Source: Batkoa obscura
Lineage: Eukaryota > Entomophthoromycota > Entomophthoromycetes > Entomophthorales > Batkoaceae
Reading direction: 5' to 3'
Length of the DNA: 34,755 nt
Assembly (NCBI GenBank): GCA_030770535.1
Contig: JASVEC010000185.1
Coordinates: forward strand, 1 to 34,755
Part shown: positions 19,273-31,800 of the stretch, one piece after another
Numbering within the stretch: the first letter of the stretch is position 1
How the letters are laid out: every line of letters begins with the position of its first letter
Position numbers and translations under genes: made by a program
Notes under the pieces: model-generated
Database searches by the model: none
The model's input: the letters and a program-made list of their open reading frames with translations, nothing else
What the model was told of the DNA's origin: nothing

Positions 19273-20493
19273 ATGCTTTTTAAAATAAATAAAGAAGCGA
19301 TTATTTCATTAATACTTGGTCAATTCCTATCTCTATGTATAACCACTAGTAATATCACTACTGGCGCGCTTGTAGATAAATATAATATAAGAATACCAAC
19401 CACACAATCATTCATCATTTACTTACTAATAGCGATAGTATTCAACTTTCTATTAATAAAACAACAAGGATATTTTCAATATACAAAGGTATTAAAAAAT
19501 AAATGGAAGCAATGTAATTAAATAGAGCTTCAACTTATACTTCGTTAATTTTCTATTTTAGTTTTAATCTTGTCTTTTTGTGACGTCGAGGCCAATTTTT
19601 TTATTGTGAAAGGATTTGGGTATACTAGTTATCTTTCTGCTATGCTAATAAACGCTTGTTCGACACCAGGCGTTGTATTTTTAAGCTATAAATACTTAAA
19701 TGTAGGATATTATAAAACTCATCTTATTGGAGTAGGAATAGCATTGATTGGACTTATTATGTTAGTACTATCAGATGTTATGGAAGGCAAAGATTATCAA
19801 GGTAAAAATTAATATTTTAAAAAACTAAACTAAATTAAACATATAAAGGAAACAATAAACTAATGGGGGATTTGTTTTGTATTTTTGGAGCTCTATTATA
19901 TGCAGTCTCTAATACATATGAGGAATATTTATTAAAATCCAGCTCAAAAATAGAAATATTGGCTTTTTTAGGTTTATTTGGCGTTATTATTAGCGGAATA
20001 CAGCTGTAAATATTATCTTTTTTTATTACTATTACTAAAATTATTTAGCTTATGTTTAGAATTTTATGTTTTATTTACTATCACTTGGACTTTTTCTTCA
20101 GGTAAAATACTAATAATTTAAGGTTGAGTTAATAACTTTATTTAGCTGGATTGTATGCTCTTTTCACTGTTGCTGTATTTTCACTATATACTTTAGTACC
20201 ATTATTGATAGAGCTTAACGGGGCAACATTTTATAACTTATCCTTATTAACAGCTGATTTTTATGGTTTAATATTAGGCATGATATTCTTGCCAGTCAAA
20301 GTAAGTTAATATTTTTATTAACATCTGTATTAACTCTTTTTAGCTCAACAAATTGTATCCATTCGCGTTTTCTTTAGTTATTATTGGATTGATCATTTAC
20401 AATATTATTCCTACTTATAATAGACTAGAAAATGAAAGCAATATCAGCAATGAAATTCAATTAGATAATGAAGAGCAGCCTTTAGTGAATTAG
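19273..20493 (+). CDS. SLC35F1/F2-like solute carrier (DUF914)
   Basis: Six exons: 19273-19513, 19562-19801, 19849-20005, 20049-20101, 20146-20300 and 20344-20493. They give 331 aa, with five introns of 43-48 nt. About ten hydrophobic helices are present. Family strings in order are LGQFLSLCITTSNITTG, then CDVEANFFIVKGFGYTS, the MGDLFCIFGALLYAVSN segment, LFGVIISGIQL, LYTLVPLLIE and LLTADFYGLILG. This is the drug/metabolite-transporter superfamily branch SLC35F1/F2 (yeast relatives are YML018C-like). Substrates are poorly known. The C-terminus is polar and acidic (ISNEIQLDNEEQPL), probably cytosolic. Each splice join restores a motif, so the structure is well supported. It starts 82 bp after the FHIT-type stop. 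Confidence 0.92.
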
Positions 20494-21524
20494 ACACTTA
20501 TTTGTATTTGTACTTTAAGATAGTTAGAATTAAATTATTTTGTAGTTTTGTATTTTATATTATTGCTTTATAATGTAGTTTGCATTGCATTCAAAACCTT
20601 TTTCTAGTTGGAAACAATTTTTCTGCTTACAAAATTTTATTATCTAGAAAAGAATGAAGAAATGCACAAATAATTAATAGAAATAACGTTTAGAAAATAT
20701 ATTGATAAAAGTTTAATCTAAAAAAATAAGTTAAAAATAAAGTTTCCCTTTTTCACAGTATATTCAATTAAATGTCTGTGAGTTCAAAAAAAATAAGAGG
20801 ATGACCCCAAAACATTTAATAAGGTTTCTTTTCAAAATGATTCTTATGATAATTTGTGTAAGACATCTTAGTTATAAATGCTTCTTTGCAGTAACAGTTT
20901 GAGTCCTTAGAGGACCTTAAAGTTATGTTTAAGTTTCTTGTATATTTCTATATTATTTAAGCCACCAGATATTATCTTTTAGCCTCAATTGTATTATTTA
21001 GCTATATAATCATACAGTTATATATATGTAATAAATACAAATAGTTTGATTAATAGTATTTATCTCAAAGCTACATCCCTACAATAATAATATTATAATG
21101 AAGTTATGAAAATAGTTATGAGATATAATGATATTTGAAATGAGCTATTTATAACTATTCTATCTTTGGAGACTAGTCACATTTTTCATTATAACTTAAG
21201 TGGGGCTATTTATTATTGTTTATAAGGCATATCACGATTTATCCACAATTTTCAAATTTTAGTGTAAATTCATCCAATTAAATAATATAACGTTAGTCTA
21301 TTTTTAGATTAGTAAAAGAATGAAAGCAAATGATAAAATGATTGGACAATAATAAAATCTAAAGAATTTATTAATTAGGTTCTTTTAGCCACGATTTTAT
21401 CTAACATAGATATACATGAAAAATAGCTGCAATGAGCTTAAAAACATTTAAATAGAGTAGAAATGTTATTTTTATTTAATTTTAATCTTAAATTTAGTCC
21501 ATTTTCTTTATATTTATTTTTATC
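20494..21524. other. 1-kb gene-free stretch
   Basis: AT-rich DNA between the SLC35F-like gene and YRA1. No coding, RNA gene or repeat is supported. The right end must hold the YRA1 promoter. Confidence 0.55.
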
Positions 21525-22115
21525 ATGGCATCTCAACTCGACCTTTCTTTAGACGATGTGATTAAGAGCACTAAGAAGTTTGCTGGTGGTGTCAACCATA
21601 AAAGTCGCAATAATGTAAGAAATAAAGTTCCTTATAGTAAGGAATTTAAAGAACTCAAAGAAGTTCATCGAATTTTAATTTCAAATCTTCACTATAATGT
21701 AACTATCCAAGATATTGAAGAATTATTTGGCCAAATTGGTCGCATTCGCTCTGCTAGCTTAAATTTTGATTCCAATGGAAAGTCTCAAGGTACTGGTGAA
21801 GTTATTTTTACTCGTGCTTCGGATGCTGCTGCTGCTTTTAAAAAATATCATGGTGTTACCCTTGATGGTCGTTCTATGAAGTTAGCTCTTCCTTATACTC
21901 CATCAGCTGTAAAGGCACCAATTTCAACTCGTGTTAGAATACCTCGTGATATTTCTAATGATAAGAGGGCCAATGGTAGTAGAAAAGGTAATAACCAACG
22001 TCACCATAAAGCACGTCGTAATAATGATTCTCGTCCAAAGAAAACCAAGGAAGAGCTTGACCAAGAGTTAGATTCAATCTATTCTAAACCTTCAACCGAA
22101 ACCAAAGAAAATTAA
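21525..22115 (+). CDS. YRA1: ALYREF/Yra1 mRNA-export adaptor
   Basis: A single-exon 196-aa protein. MASQLDLSLDDVIKS (1-15) is the N-terminal UAP56-binding box. One RRM spans about 48-122, with RNP2 ILISNL (50-55) and RNP1 SQGTGEVIF (87-95). A basic Arg/Lys/Asn-rich region (about 135-172) would bind RNA. The C-terminal KKTKEELDQELDSIYS repeats the LDxELDxY UAP56-binding motif. As part of TREX it links transcription and splicing to export by handing mRNA to the Mex67-type receptor in the nucleus. Codons are richer in C-ending and CGT/CTT forms than the neighbours, which suggests strong expression. No intron is seen, unlike S. cerevisiae YRA1, whose intron controls its level. Confidence 0.95.
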   Translation: MASQLDLSLDDVIKSTKKFAGGVNHKSRNNVRNKVPYSKEFKELKEVHRILISNLHYNVTIQDIEELFGQIGRIRSASLNFDSNGKSQGTGEVIFTRASDAAAAFKKYHGVTLDGRSMKLALPYTPSAVKAPISTRVRIPRDISNDKRANGSRKGNNQRHHKARRNNDSRPKKTKEELDQELDSIYSKPSTETKEN

Positions 22116-23736
22116 CTTTATTAATCAAACCTCTTCTATATAAATTACAATTCAATTCAATTCATATATGTTTGGTAACTTTACAAAATTACAAATTGAG
22201 TTCCTATATTTTCTACGTAAAAGAGGAACCCATTTGGTTAATATATTATGATTTTAATATAAAGACGTCAATTATTATATAAAGGATTTTTAATTTTAAC
22301 AAAATATAAGCAACTTATATAAGCTATTACAAATTCACTTAATTATTTTTTGTATTATCAAAAGAGCTAAAAATCATCAGGTGGTTCATTAACAGCTATA
22401 AATAAAAATATATTAATAAAACAGGGAAATAATCTATAAGGAAAGAAGGTTTCTTGTATTATAATTATCAATGAATCAAGTTTTGATCTTCAGTATCTTA
22501 CTGGGTTTAGTAAACTTCAATTTCATAAAGGATAAAGGATAAAGCATTATAGTGGCTAAAAATATATTAGTAAAAGAAAGTTTTGAGGATGTAACAGATA
22601 TCTCAGAGGCCAGAGAGAGAATAAATAAGTAATGATAGAGGTATAAAAATTTAAACGAAAAGGTCAGTTTAATAAAAAATACAAAAGATTTATAAGGATT
22701 TGATGTAGGTTATAGATAAAGATAAGTCTCAGAATATTGGTAATGAGTTCACTTAATTTATTATAACGAAAAGGTTAGATGTAATAAAGAGTGATTTTTA
22801 AAATAGGTATATAGAAATTATAAATTAATAATAGGGATAATGTATTTATAAACAACGTAATAAGTAAGTTAAAAGTTATGAATCTAAGTGTTTTTGGCAA
22901 AATTGATGATTTTAAACTAAAAAAATAGTTTAATAAACATCCTAGTGTAATATCTATTTTTCATATAGTTTTATAGAGTATGTCACTTTAAATTTTAAAT
23001 TTTTAGTAAATGTATTATGGTAAGATAGTAATCATATGAAACACTAAACAATCTTTTTTAATTTAGGTATATCAGTAATATCAAAAAATACTTTACCAAT
23101 CTAATATACAAAACTTAATAATTTAATGTAAATGTATTATTTTTAAGCTTTATATAGATCTATTATTCAAATCTAATACTACAAGTTCTAACATCATTAT
23201 TTTTAACTTACATTTATCTTATCAAGTACAATAATTAGCCTTAAATAGCGCCTCTTTCAGTTCTATAAGATTTCACTTTATTTTTAATAAGTATTATAAA
23301 ATAGTCTGTTTCAAATTTTGAATCATTTTTTAAACTTAATACCTTATTTCATCAAAACAAGACACTTAAATAATTTTATACTAAATGAATTGATATTTTA
23401 GAATAATAATTAATAAAAATAATAAAAATAAGTATCCTATTTCATGGTGATTGAAGTGCTTCATGTAAAAAGTTATAAGGTATTGGTCATTAAAAATTTT
23501 GAATTTTAATGAAATAGTTTGATATGAATATAATATATAATATAACTATAATTATATATATGCTAATACAACAGAATATTAATGATTAGTTAATGACATC
23601 GTTATTAAATAGTATATTTATTATATATACATATATCCCATTTTAACAATAATCAATTTTTTAAAAAAAGATAGGTGTTTATATTAAGTTTATTTAAAAA
23701 AATGTAATAAAGAAAAGTAAAATTAAGAATAGTTGA
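22116..23736. other. 1.6-kb gene-free stretch
   Basis: Lies between the 3' ends of YRA1 (plus) and the DUF2306-like gene (minus). It is very AT-rich, with no frames that look coding, no MITE copy and no recognisable RNA gene. Confidence 0.55.
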
Positions 23737-24421
23737 TCAATACCAAGTTTTATAAACGAAAGCTCTAAAAGAGAGAAGGCCAACAGCTAAAATAATTGCC
23801 CAAGAATATAAATTCCAATAAGGAATTTCTGTTTGAATCAAGTATTCAAATCTTATAATAGCTGGTGTTAAACAACCACCAAAAAATACAATATGATTCC
23901 AAAATAGATGTTTCGTTACATTCTTCTTACGTATATAATAAATAGCTAAACATTGGGCAATAACTTGTAAAGTACCACCAATACTTACAGCAATAGGGAA
24001 AAAAGCTACCCCTTCAAATCTTTCATACCATGCGGTAACTAACCCAATAATTGTTGATGAGATACCAAAGATGAAGCTTAATCTACCTAACCAAATATGC
24101 ATTTTTCTATAAATTGGGCCATGAGATGGGGTATGTAAAAAATTAATCATACATATAATTGTAATTAATGATGCATTAAGTAAATGAATTATAAAACAGG
24201 GTCCTATTCCTTTAAAAAAATAAGGAATACCATGTACAAATATAAACCAAAAACCTAAACTTATCCCTAGTAATAACCAGATATTGAAATTAATTTTCCA
24301 AATCGCTCTGTTAATATTGTCTTCTTTGATTCTAATATATATTTTTTATTAATAAATGATATTAATAAATAAGATAAATAGGTAGATAGAGATAGACTTA
24401 CAAATTAGCTTCTGCGTTCAT
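23737..24421 (-). CDS. DUF2306-like multi-pass membrane protein
   Basis: Two exons, 24421-24402 and 24331-23737, separated by a 70-nt intron with GTAAGT and TTAG ends, give 204 aa. Exon 1 encodes only MNAEAN plus two bases of the next codon. The protein has about six hydrophobic helices. HIWLGRLSFIFGISSTIIGLV and the loop KKNVTKHLFWNHIVFFGG resemble the K/R-H-x-LGR helix and HxxWMxRSYA-type helix of DUF2306 proteins, whose function is unknown. Some fungal relatives are uncharacterised integral membrane proteins. The choice of ATG 24421 gives an extra helix (NIWLLLGISLGFWFIF) that the exon-2-only ATG at 24150 would lose, so the two-exon model is preferred. Confidence 0.75.
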
Positions 24422-25536
24422 TATTTTTATTTTTATTTTTTTGGCTCACTTTGTCTATATATACTATCTCAACTGCATGTTTATAATTTCAATCTATCTC
24501 AAACATAAACTAATAAGAAGGATTGAATTTCTATTCTTACTATTTACTCCATAATATACAATTCTAATTAATGTTTAAAGGGTATTTAATTATAGCGCTT
24601 CTAAGTTTAAAAGAAGCTTTTATTAATTAATAATGCCGCATTTACTAAAGTTGGTCAAAGGCATTTTAAACTAAAATAAAAAAACCGAAGTTCTTGTAAA
24701 AAATAATACCATTTTCATTTTATGATTATCATAGTAAAAGATTATCTTTTTGTGAGTTTAAATTTTATTGTTCAAGACCAAAAGTTTCTAATTCGATTCT
24801 TGTTTTTAGTTTTACTTTTTAATTTGCAATAATTTTCAATAAAATTTATCTTTTAGTATTCTCATTTTATAGAATAGGTTAGTTTTCTATTCGTTCACTT
24901 CATAACTCGACTATTTATAATAATGTTATAAATTCAATTATGCTATTACAACAGTATAAAGTCAACACAGTTATACAGAAGTTGATATAAAAATTAAGTA
25001 ATAGGTTATTTATTTTAATAATAAAATCCTAATAAAATATTTCTTAATTTTCAATTAAAATTTCTAATTAGACCCTAATTAAGAATTAACGAAAGTAATA
25101 ATCAAATTAGATTCGTGCTTTCTGACTGTTTAAAATATGTGTGAGGTTTAAAAGTAAATAAAACTAATTTATTTATTTTTATCTCTTAATTACTGAATAA
25201 AACCAAATTAGAATCTTTTGATACATTATAAATTGCATAAACACAGCAGTTAAGATGCTTTTATGCAATTATTATTGATTTTTATATAACAAAACAAAAC
25301 AAAACTCATTAGTTAAATATTGAAACAAAGAAAGGCATTTGCATTTATACATATTTTATTTAAAAATTTAAGTTTATTAAAATGATCAAAACAAAATTCA
25401 AAGTAAAGCAAGCCACTTTTAATCACAAATTAATCAATTTCTTTAAATTTAGTAGTCATCTCTTTAATTGGCTGACACAAGAATTTTAAAAAATATCAAC
25501 AATTCAAAAAAGTTCTTTTTATTTAATTTAAATATA
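24422..25536. other. 1.1-kb divergent gene-free stretch
   Basis: Lies between the start of the DUF2306-like gene (minus) and the start of FNIP (plus), so it holds both promoters. It is extremely AT-rich. I see no further gene, and a tRNA-like string near 24770-24810 does not fold. Confidence 0.55.
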
Positions 25537-27023
25537 ATGTGGCAAAAAATATTTGGTAGTCAGGATAAAAAAGAAGAATACAAAGATTCAGTAAATAAAG
25601 TGAAGTAAATTTAAAATTAATAAATAATAAATAATAAATAATAAATAATAACAAACAATAAATAATAAATAAAATTAATTTTAATGAATTAGATTTGAAC
25701 CTCCCAAAGTTTCACAAGAAGAATTTCGATTTTTAATTTGTATGGATTTAGGAGATAAAAATAAAGTGACTTTATATGATAGTGAATTATATGAAAAGTA
25801 AACTAATTTATATTTATAATATATAATATATAATATATAATATATAATAAATTTAATAATTTAACTTTATTATATTAATTAGTCCAGAGCCAATGGATCA
25901 AATACCAGTAAGTTAATGCATTATAAAACCAAAAGTAAGTTAATTAACCACTCAAATCAAATTAAAGCGTAGAGTTAGTAACTTAGGTATTATTGGGGAT
26001 ATGATGTTTGGTACAGTACCTATGGCCTTTAAAGGGACAACAACTAAATTACATCCTATCAATGGCAATGTACAACAATTATTAATTACTATATTATTTT
26101 CATTAAATGCAAATAATGCTATAACTATGAGTAATAAATTTATATATAATAATAAAGAAGGAAAGAAAAAAAGAAAGAAAGGATTAATATTTAAATAATT
26201 TTTATTTATAGATAATACAGAGAGTGAAAAAAAAGGATTAACAATACCATTAAAAAAAGAGAATAGTATTAATGAAGATAAATTATCCGATAACGATAGT
26301 ATAACTAATTCAGAGCATTTATCAATGAATAATTCATTAGCCAGTTCATTATCTTCTTTTCATAATGTTCATTTAGATAGAAGATTAAAAAAAACAAACA
26401 TGACTTCAATTGATCAAGGACGATTTTTACCATCTACTTTACCAGGTGAAAAAAATCAAGAGAATGTAAGTTATTATCTTATTAATTCTATAATAATAAT
26501 ATTTTTATTTATTATTAAGGTCAATTTAGAAGGTAAAAGTAAAACAATAATATTTTCAATTGGATTATTAATTAATATTGGTAATAATCGAATTTTAAAT
26601 GAATTTATTTATTCTCATTATTCATTAATTGAAATCAAATTATATCAATTATTTAATTATATTAAATATAATTTAAGTTTACAATGTTTGAATAATTTTA
26701 AATTAAAAACTTCAATTAAATTGGATCATTCAATATTAGATGAAATTCATTTAAAAGTTAAAAAATTTAAGTTAGATTTTATTAATTTATATTCAATGGA
26801 CAGAATTCAAGTAAGTAAAAATTATTATTTAATATATTCATATTTAATATATTACATTTATATAGAATCCATTATGGTTAAATATGCAATCTTTTCCAGA
26901 AAAAAAACAAGATTATACTAATTGTTTATTACAATCTCTATCTTTTCTAATTACTAATTATGATTTAAAATCGTATAATTTGTAAGTTTTTATTCTATTT
27001 ATTATTATAAAATATCATAATTA

Positions 27024-27054
<31 letters not shown>

Positions 27055-27645
27055 TAATTTATTATTATTGTTATTATTTAGTTTTATTTCATCCTTAATT
27101 ACAGCTGTTTTATCTACTCATTTATCTTGGGTACCTATTGTACCATCTGAGTTTTATAAAGTAAAGTTTTATTTTATTTTATTTTATTTTATTTAATAAA
27201 ATAATAATATTAATTATTCTATTTAATAGGGTCAAAATCCAAGTTTAAAATTAAGCTACAATCCTTTATGGGCTCAATTATAGTAAATTAGAATTTACTT
27301 TAATCACTTATAATTCTGTTAACTTAAACCTCTTTTTTAGTGATTTATATGGTTGTATTGGAATATATAATAAATTAAGTCGAACAATTTTAATGGGCAA
27401 AAATGATAAATTAATGGATCAATTATTATTTTTATTAACTTATTTTATACGGTGTAATGATATTATTATTAAATCTGAAAAATGTCAATTTGATCAAATT
27501 GCTAAAAATATTCATGATATTATGGATTTAAATAAAGAAAAAGGTAATAAATATTTTATTCTTGTTTTTAATTTATATAAAGTTAAATTAAATTAATTAT
27601 ATATTTTAGATGAAAATAAAGAAAATAAAGAAAATGGAGAAAGTG

Positions 27646-27700
<55 letters not shown>

Positions 27701-28582
27701 TGAAAGTGAAAAAGAAAAGGATTTAAATATTAAACAATCTAATAGTTATGAGAGTACTACTACAGATAGTAAAAGTAATTATACTGACACTATTAATCCT
27801 TTTCAATATAATAGTGAATTTATTCAATTAAATAATATGATTGAAACACTTGTATATCCTACTATAGAAACATCGGATATTCACTTTTTATTTTCAAAAT
27901 GTTACGCACGATCATTATTATGTAATTATCATTCACATTATTTATCTGATCCTGTATTATTTGGTATGCCAAATGATATCAAAAATATAGAATTAATTCA
28001 ATTAGACTTATTAAATTCATTGAAATTCCCAATTGATGAACATTTATCTCAAGCTAATTGTGTTGTAGCGGATACTACTAATTTTCAAGTAAATTTATTG
28101 GGATGTGAATTAAGGTAATAATAATAATAATAATCCTTTTTAAATCCTTTTTAAATTCTTTTTAAATTAATGCAAGTTCTAATACTTATTTTAATTCTAG
28201 TGAAGTTGAGAATACCCCAAAATTTCATACAAAATTAATTCAACCAAGTCAACATATCTTAGAAACATTACAAGAAACTTATCAATTATTTAAATTTGGT
28301 ATGTCATCCGAATCTTGTACTCAATATTTAGAAGATCGTTTACGTCAATTACATTATAAATCTTTATTATTAGCTTCTTTATTAAGATCTAATTCTATTG
28401 ATTTTAATTTAATTAATAATTTATCTAAAACTTTAAAGTAAGTTAATAATAATTTAATTTATTTATTTATATTAATATATTTTTAATTTTATATAATTCT
28501 CAGCTGTCATGAATCTGATTTACCAATCATTGTTTCTATAACAAAAACATATGATCCATTAGCTAATCATTTACCATGGTGA
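25537..28582 (+). CDS. FNIP: Folliculin-interacting protein (FNIP/Lst4 family)
   Basis: Thirteen exons give 725 aa: 25537-25604, 25693-25797, 25883-25907, 25968-26130, 26212-26465, 26520-26810, 26866-26981, 27082-27160, 27230-27282, 27341-27543, 27610-28114, 28201-28437 and 28504-28582. All joins keep frame. Family strings: FRFLICMDLGDKNKVTLYDSE, then IGDMMFGTVPMAFKGTT (N-terminal longin part), ILNEFIYSHYSLIE, TAVLSTHLSWVPIVP, NPLWAQLYDLYGCIG, LTYFIRCND (middle), NCVVADTTNFQVNLLGCE and DLPIIVSITKTYDPLANHLP (C-terminal). With folliculin (Lst7 in yeast) it forms a Rag-GTPase GAP on the lysosome or vacuole that signals amino acids to TORC1. A run of 17 Asn lies at residues 466-482. The stop is 24 bp from that of VPS53. 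Confidence 0.95.
27648..27698 (+). repeat. (AAT)17 in-frame Asn run in FNIP
   Basis: Seventeen uninterrupted AAT codons code for Asn466-482 in a low-complexity acidic/polar linker of FNIP. Uninterrupted trinucleotide repeats like this vary easily in length without changing frame. Introns of the same gene carry AATAAT-type and TTTTA-type repeats too (for example 25620-25675 and 27165-27196). Confidence 0.95.
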
Positions 28583-28606
28583 TTAAAAAAAACATTTTAA
28601 TTTTTT

Positions 28607-31567
28607 TTAATTTTGTAAATTGGAAGGTGAAGAACGTTCTCTTATAATAGGTAATGCTAACATACGACGAAAGTTTGTACCAATAGATTTATCTTGAGAA
28701 GAATCTAAAGAATTTCTTTTAATATCTAAATTGAATCCCAATCTCGATTGTAATTCTTGTCGTAATAAGTCTTGATCTTTTCGTTTAATATTCTAATTTA
28801 AATAATTTTATTAGTATATGAATTAAAATTAATTTTATTTTAACTTTAGTTTAATATTATAAATAAAATAGAATTTAAATTTAAATCCTATTATTATTAT
28901 TTATATTTTAAAATGTTTAATTTGAACTTACTTTAACTTCCATAACTCTTAAAAAAAATGGAAATTGAGGTTCCGTTGCAATTTCTAATAATAAATCCAT
29001 AAATTTTTGAACTTTTATTGAATCTTTGATATCTTCTTCGTTTAATGGAAATTGAATTAAATTTAAATATTTTTTGATTTTTTGATTATATAATTCATTA
29101 TTACGTTTTTTAAAACTAGAAATTAAAATAATAAAAGATTGTTAAGTCACTTAGATTAGTATTAGTTTTTTCTATTATTAAATAAAAACTTACTTTTGTA
29201 TTAATATATTATTTTCATTAGTTTCAAATGTTATCATTTCATTGAATTTATTCATTAATTTATCTCCATCCTCTAATAACTTTATAAAAATAAAACAAAA
29301 ATAAAATAAAATAAAATAAAATCTTTACTTGTCTAATAGCAAATTCATTTAATCTCTTCAATCTGAAAATAGCTTCCATCCATTTAATAATAAAACTCCT
29401 ATGATAAAAAAATTAATATTATTAATTCTAATTTTCAACTTCTTTTTTTTCTTCTTCTTTTCTATTATCTATTTCTTATTTTACTTACTCAACAAATCGA
29501 TTACAAAAAGCATGGTAATAACTTGAATAGTTTAATTCTTTTTTTAAATTATTATTAAGTAATTTAATAACATTTAAAAAATGAGTTAAATATTCTGGAT
29601 ACGATGATAAATGACTCCATGTCCCCCACATCATTTTAGAAAATTGCAAATACCCTGCTTCCATTAATTGCTGCCCTCCTTTAACTATTGTATTGAGGAT
29701 ATGACTTAAATATCTAAAATAAGTTATTATTATTATTATTATTATGAAATTATTTGGTCATTAATGTAATATAATAGGATAGAATAACTTACTGATTATA
29801 TAATTCCATTTCCTTTTCAAAATCAATTTTTTCGAAATAAGTTTCATCTAATGTTTGTTCTAATTTTTCTTGTAATGGTAACATAGAATCTAAGCAATAT
29901 TTAGTTGAATTTAATACATGACATTGAAACTTCAATTCTTCTTCTGTTGTTATTTTTTTATCAAAACTAAAAAGTAATAATTAATAATTAAATTGAATTA
30001 AACTTTTATTATTAATTAAGTATACAATAGTCTTACTTTTTTAATACTAAATTTAAATATTGTTGAAAATATTGTTGAAATAATTTAGCTAATAATATCA
30101 GACATTTACCCCCATTTACTTTTGATAATGTATTCAGTGCTTCTTGATATTTCAATAATAAATGAGTACTAGATTTAAATACAATTACTTGAGAATCCTC
30201 ATCAATTTCAACATTATTTTGACTTTCTATAATGAATTGATGTAATTCTTCCTGTTCTTTATCAATAAATCGATTTAAATAAGGTTCAAAATAACAAGAA
30301 ATAAATCCTTGAAATGGGATAGCATCAGGTCTATTTTTAACTTGAAATTTAAGATCTAATTGTTGTTCAAATTGAATTGTTAATAATAAAACTTTAATCA
30401 TTAAGTTGATATCTTGATTTAATTCTAATTGATCTGTTAATTGAGTACTTGTAATTTCACAATATCTTTTACAAACTAATTCATTAAGGTACCAATGTTG
30501 AGGAAAGAATTGAGAGTGTTGATTATCATATTCTGATAAATAAATTTTTAACCAATTAAATCTTCTTTTTATATATTCTAATTCACTTAATTCTTCATTT
30601 GATTGAAATAATTGAATATATTCATTAATTTGTAAATTAACATAATATTCTATTATCATTTTTTTCCCTTGTGTATGAATATAATCGATCATATTACATG
30701 CTTGTTTTAACCAAATATTATCTTTATTTTTTAATTTTCCATTACTATCAAAACTTTGTTTAAAATCTTCATATATAATTAACATTAATTTATCTTGTAA
30801 TTGATGAATGACTTCTCCTAATTCATAAATTGGACGTATCTTTTTAAAAGTTTGAAAATTTAAAAATAATTCAATAACAGCCTAAAAAAATAAGATTAAT
30901 TTTATAATATTCTAAATTAATTATTGAAAATAATAATTACCTGCATCAAATGCCCTGAAGTTTCGTAGTCTTTAAATTCAATACTTTGTTTTAATTTATC
31001 TACTGCAGATACTATATTTTATAAATATTGATATTAATCCTCATAAAAAAAATCAAGTTGAATTTAACTACCTAACATCTGTAACCTTTTAGAAAAAGTA
31101 ATACAAGCAATGATATTTTTTTTAGCCAAATCCAAACCTTTAATACCTTCAGTAACTTGTCTGACACTTAATTCTGCAACCTCAGAAGAGTTTCGTAAAT
31201 ATTGAATTTTTTCTATTAACAACTAGTAGGAAATAATAATAATAAGATAAATGTTATGTTTATTATATAAATGAATTTATATTCCGACTTACTTTTGTTT
31301 CCTTTTCTCCCTTTAGCATTTTTAATTTGTGATCTTGTGCTAATTCTAATTGTTTAATTAATAAACTTTGTAACTCTTTATCCACTGATTTTAATTTCAT
31401 ATGGATATTATATTCCATTAAATCTAATTGAGATAAATCCGATTCTATTTTTATATCAAAAAAGTATTAGTATCTTTTTATTATTATTATTATTATTATT
31501 ATTTACCATCTTCAATCAATTCATTGATAAACTCATATTCATTAAAATCATTAGCATCTATATTCAT
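28607..31567 (-). CDS. VPS53: GARP/EARP complex subunit Vps53
   Basis: Eleven exons give 734 aa: 31567-31507, 31444-31293, 31222-31072, 31011-30941, 30881-30037, 29966-29793, 29713-29489, 29398-29329, 29279-29194, 29115-28932 and 28792-28607. Introns are 49-139 nt and all joins keep frame. The N-terminus has FNEYEFINELIEDESDLSQLD and two long coiled coils with GLDLAKKNIIACITFSKRLQMLVSAV, as in Vps53. YIKRRFNWLKIYLSEYD, then FFPQHWYLNELVCKRYCEIT, FEPYLNRFIDKEQEEL and GGKCLILLAKLFQQYFQQYL mark the middle. The C-terminal third (from about residue 430) is less conserved, as in the family. Vps53 tethers endosome-derived vesicles at the trans-Golgi network in a complex with Vps51, 52 and 54. Confidence 0.95.
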
Positions 31568-31800
31568 CTCAGATTTTATTTTTATAATTTAAAAAAATAA
31601 AATTTAATTTTTTAAAAAACAACGCTATTTTAATTTATTCTAAGCCACCAAGGAATTCTACCAATAAACTAAACTTCCTTCAATTTACCAATGATGTAGA
31701 CAAATTGAAAATTTTCGGTTCTGAATAACGTAATAAATAATATAAAAGCGATATTTGAACTGCAAAAAAAGGTATTTCAATTTGTCTCAATTCTAAGATC
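31568..31800. promoter_or_regulatory. Divergent promoter, VPS53 / carnitine dioxygenase
   Basis: The 233 bp between the ATGs of VPS53 (minus) and the dioxygenase gene (plus) must hold both promoters. TATAAAAG at 31741-31748 lies 53 bp before the dioxygenase start and is a plausible TATA box, though such strings are common in this AT-rich DNA. Confidence 0.6.

Noticed and set aside
24721-24815. A tRNA-like string with ATTCGATTC resembling a T-loop.
   Set aside because: The T stem and acceptor stem do not pair, so no cloverleaf forms.
30033-30785. The largest VPS53 exon read alone first suggested the RINT1/Tip20 tethering family.
   Set aside because: The rebuilt protein has the Vps53 N-terminal coiled-coil segment (LDLAKKN...LQMLVSAV) and the later FEPYL and LAKLFQQYF blocks in Vps53 order.
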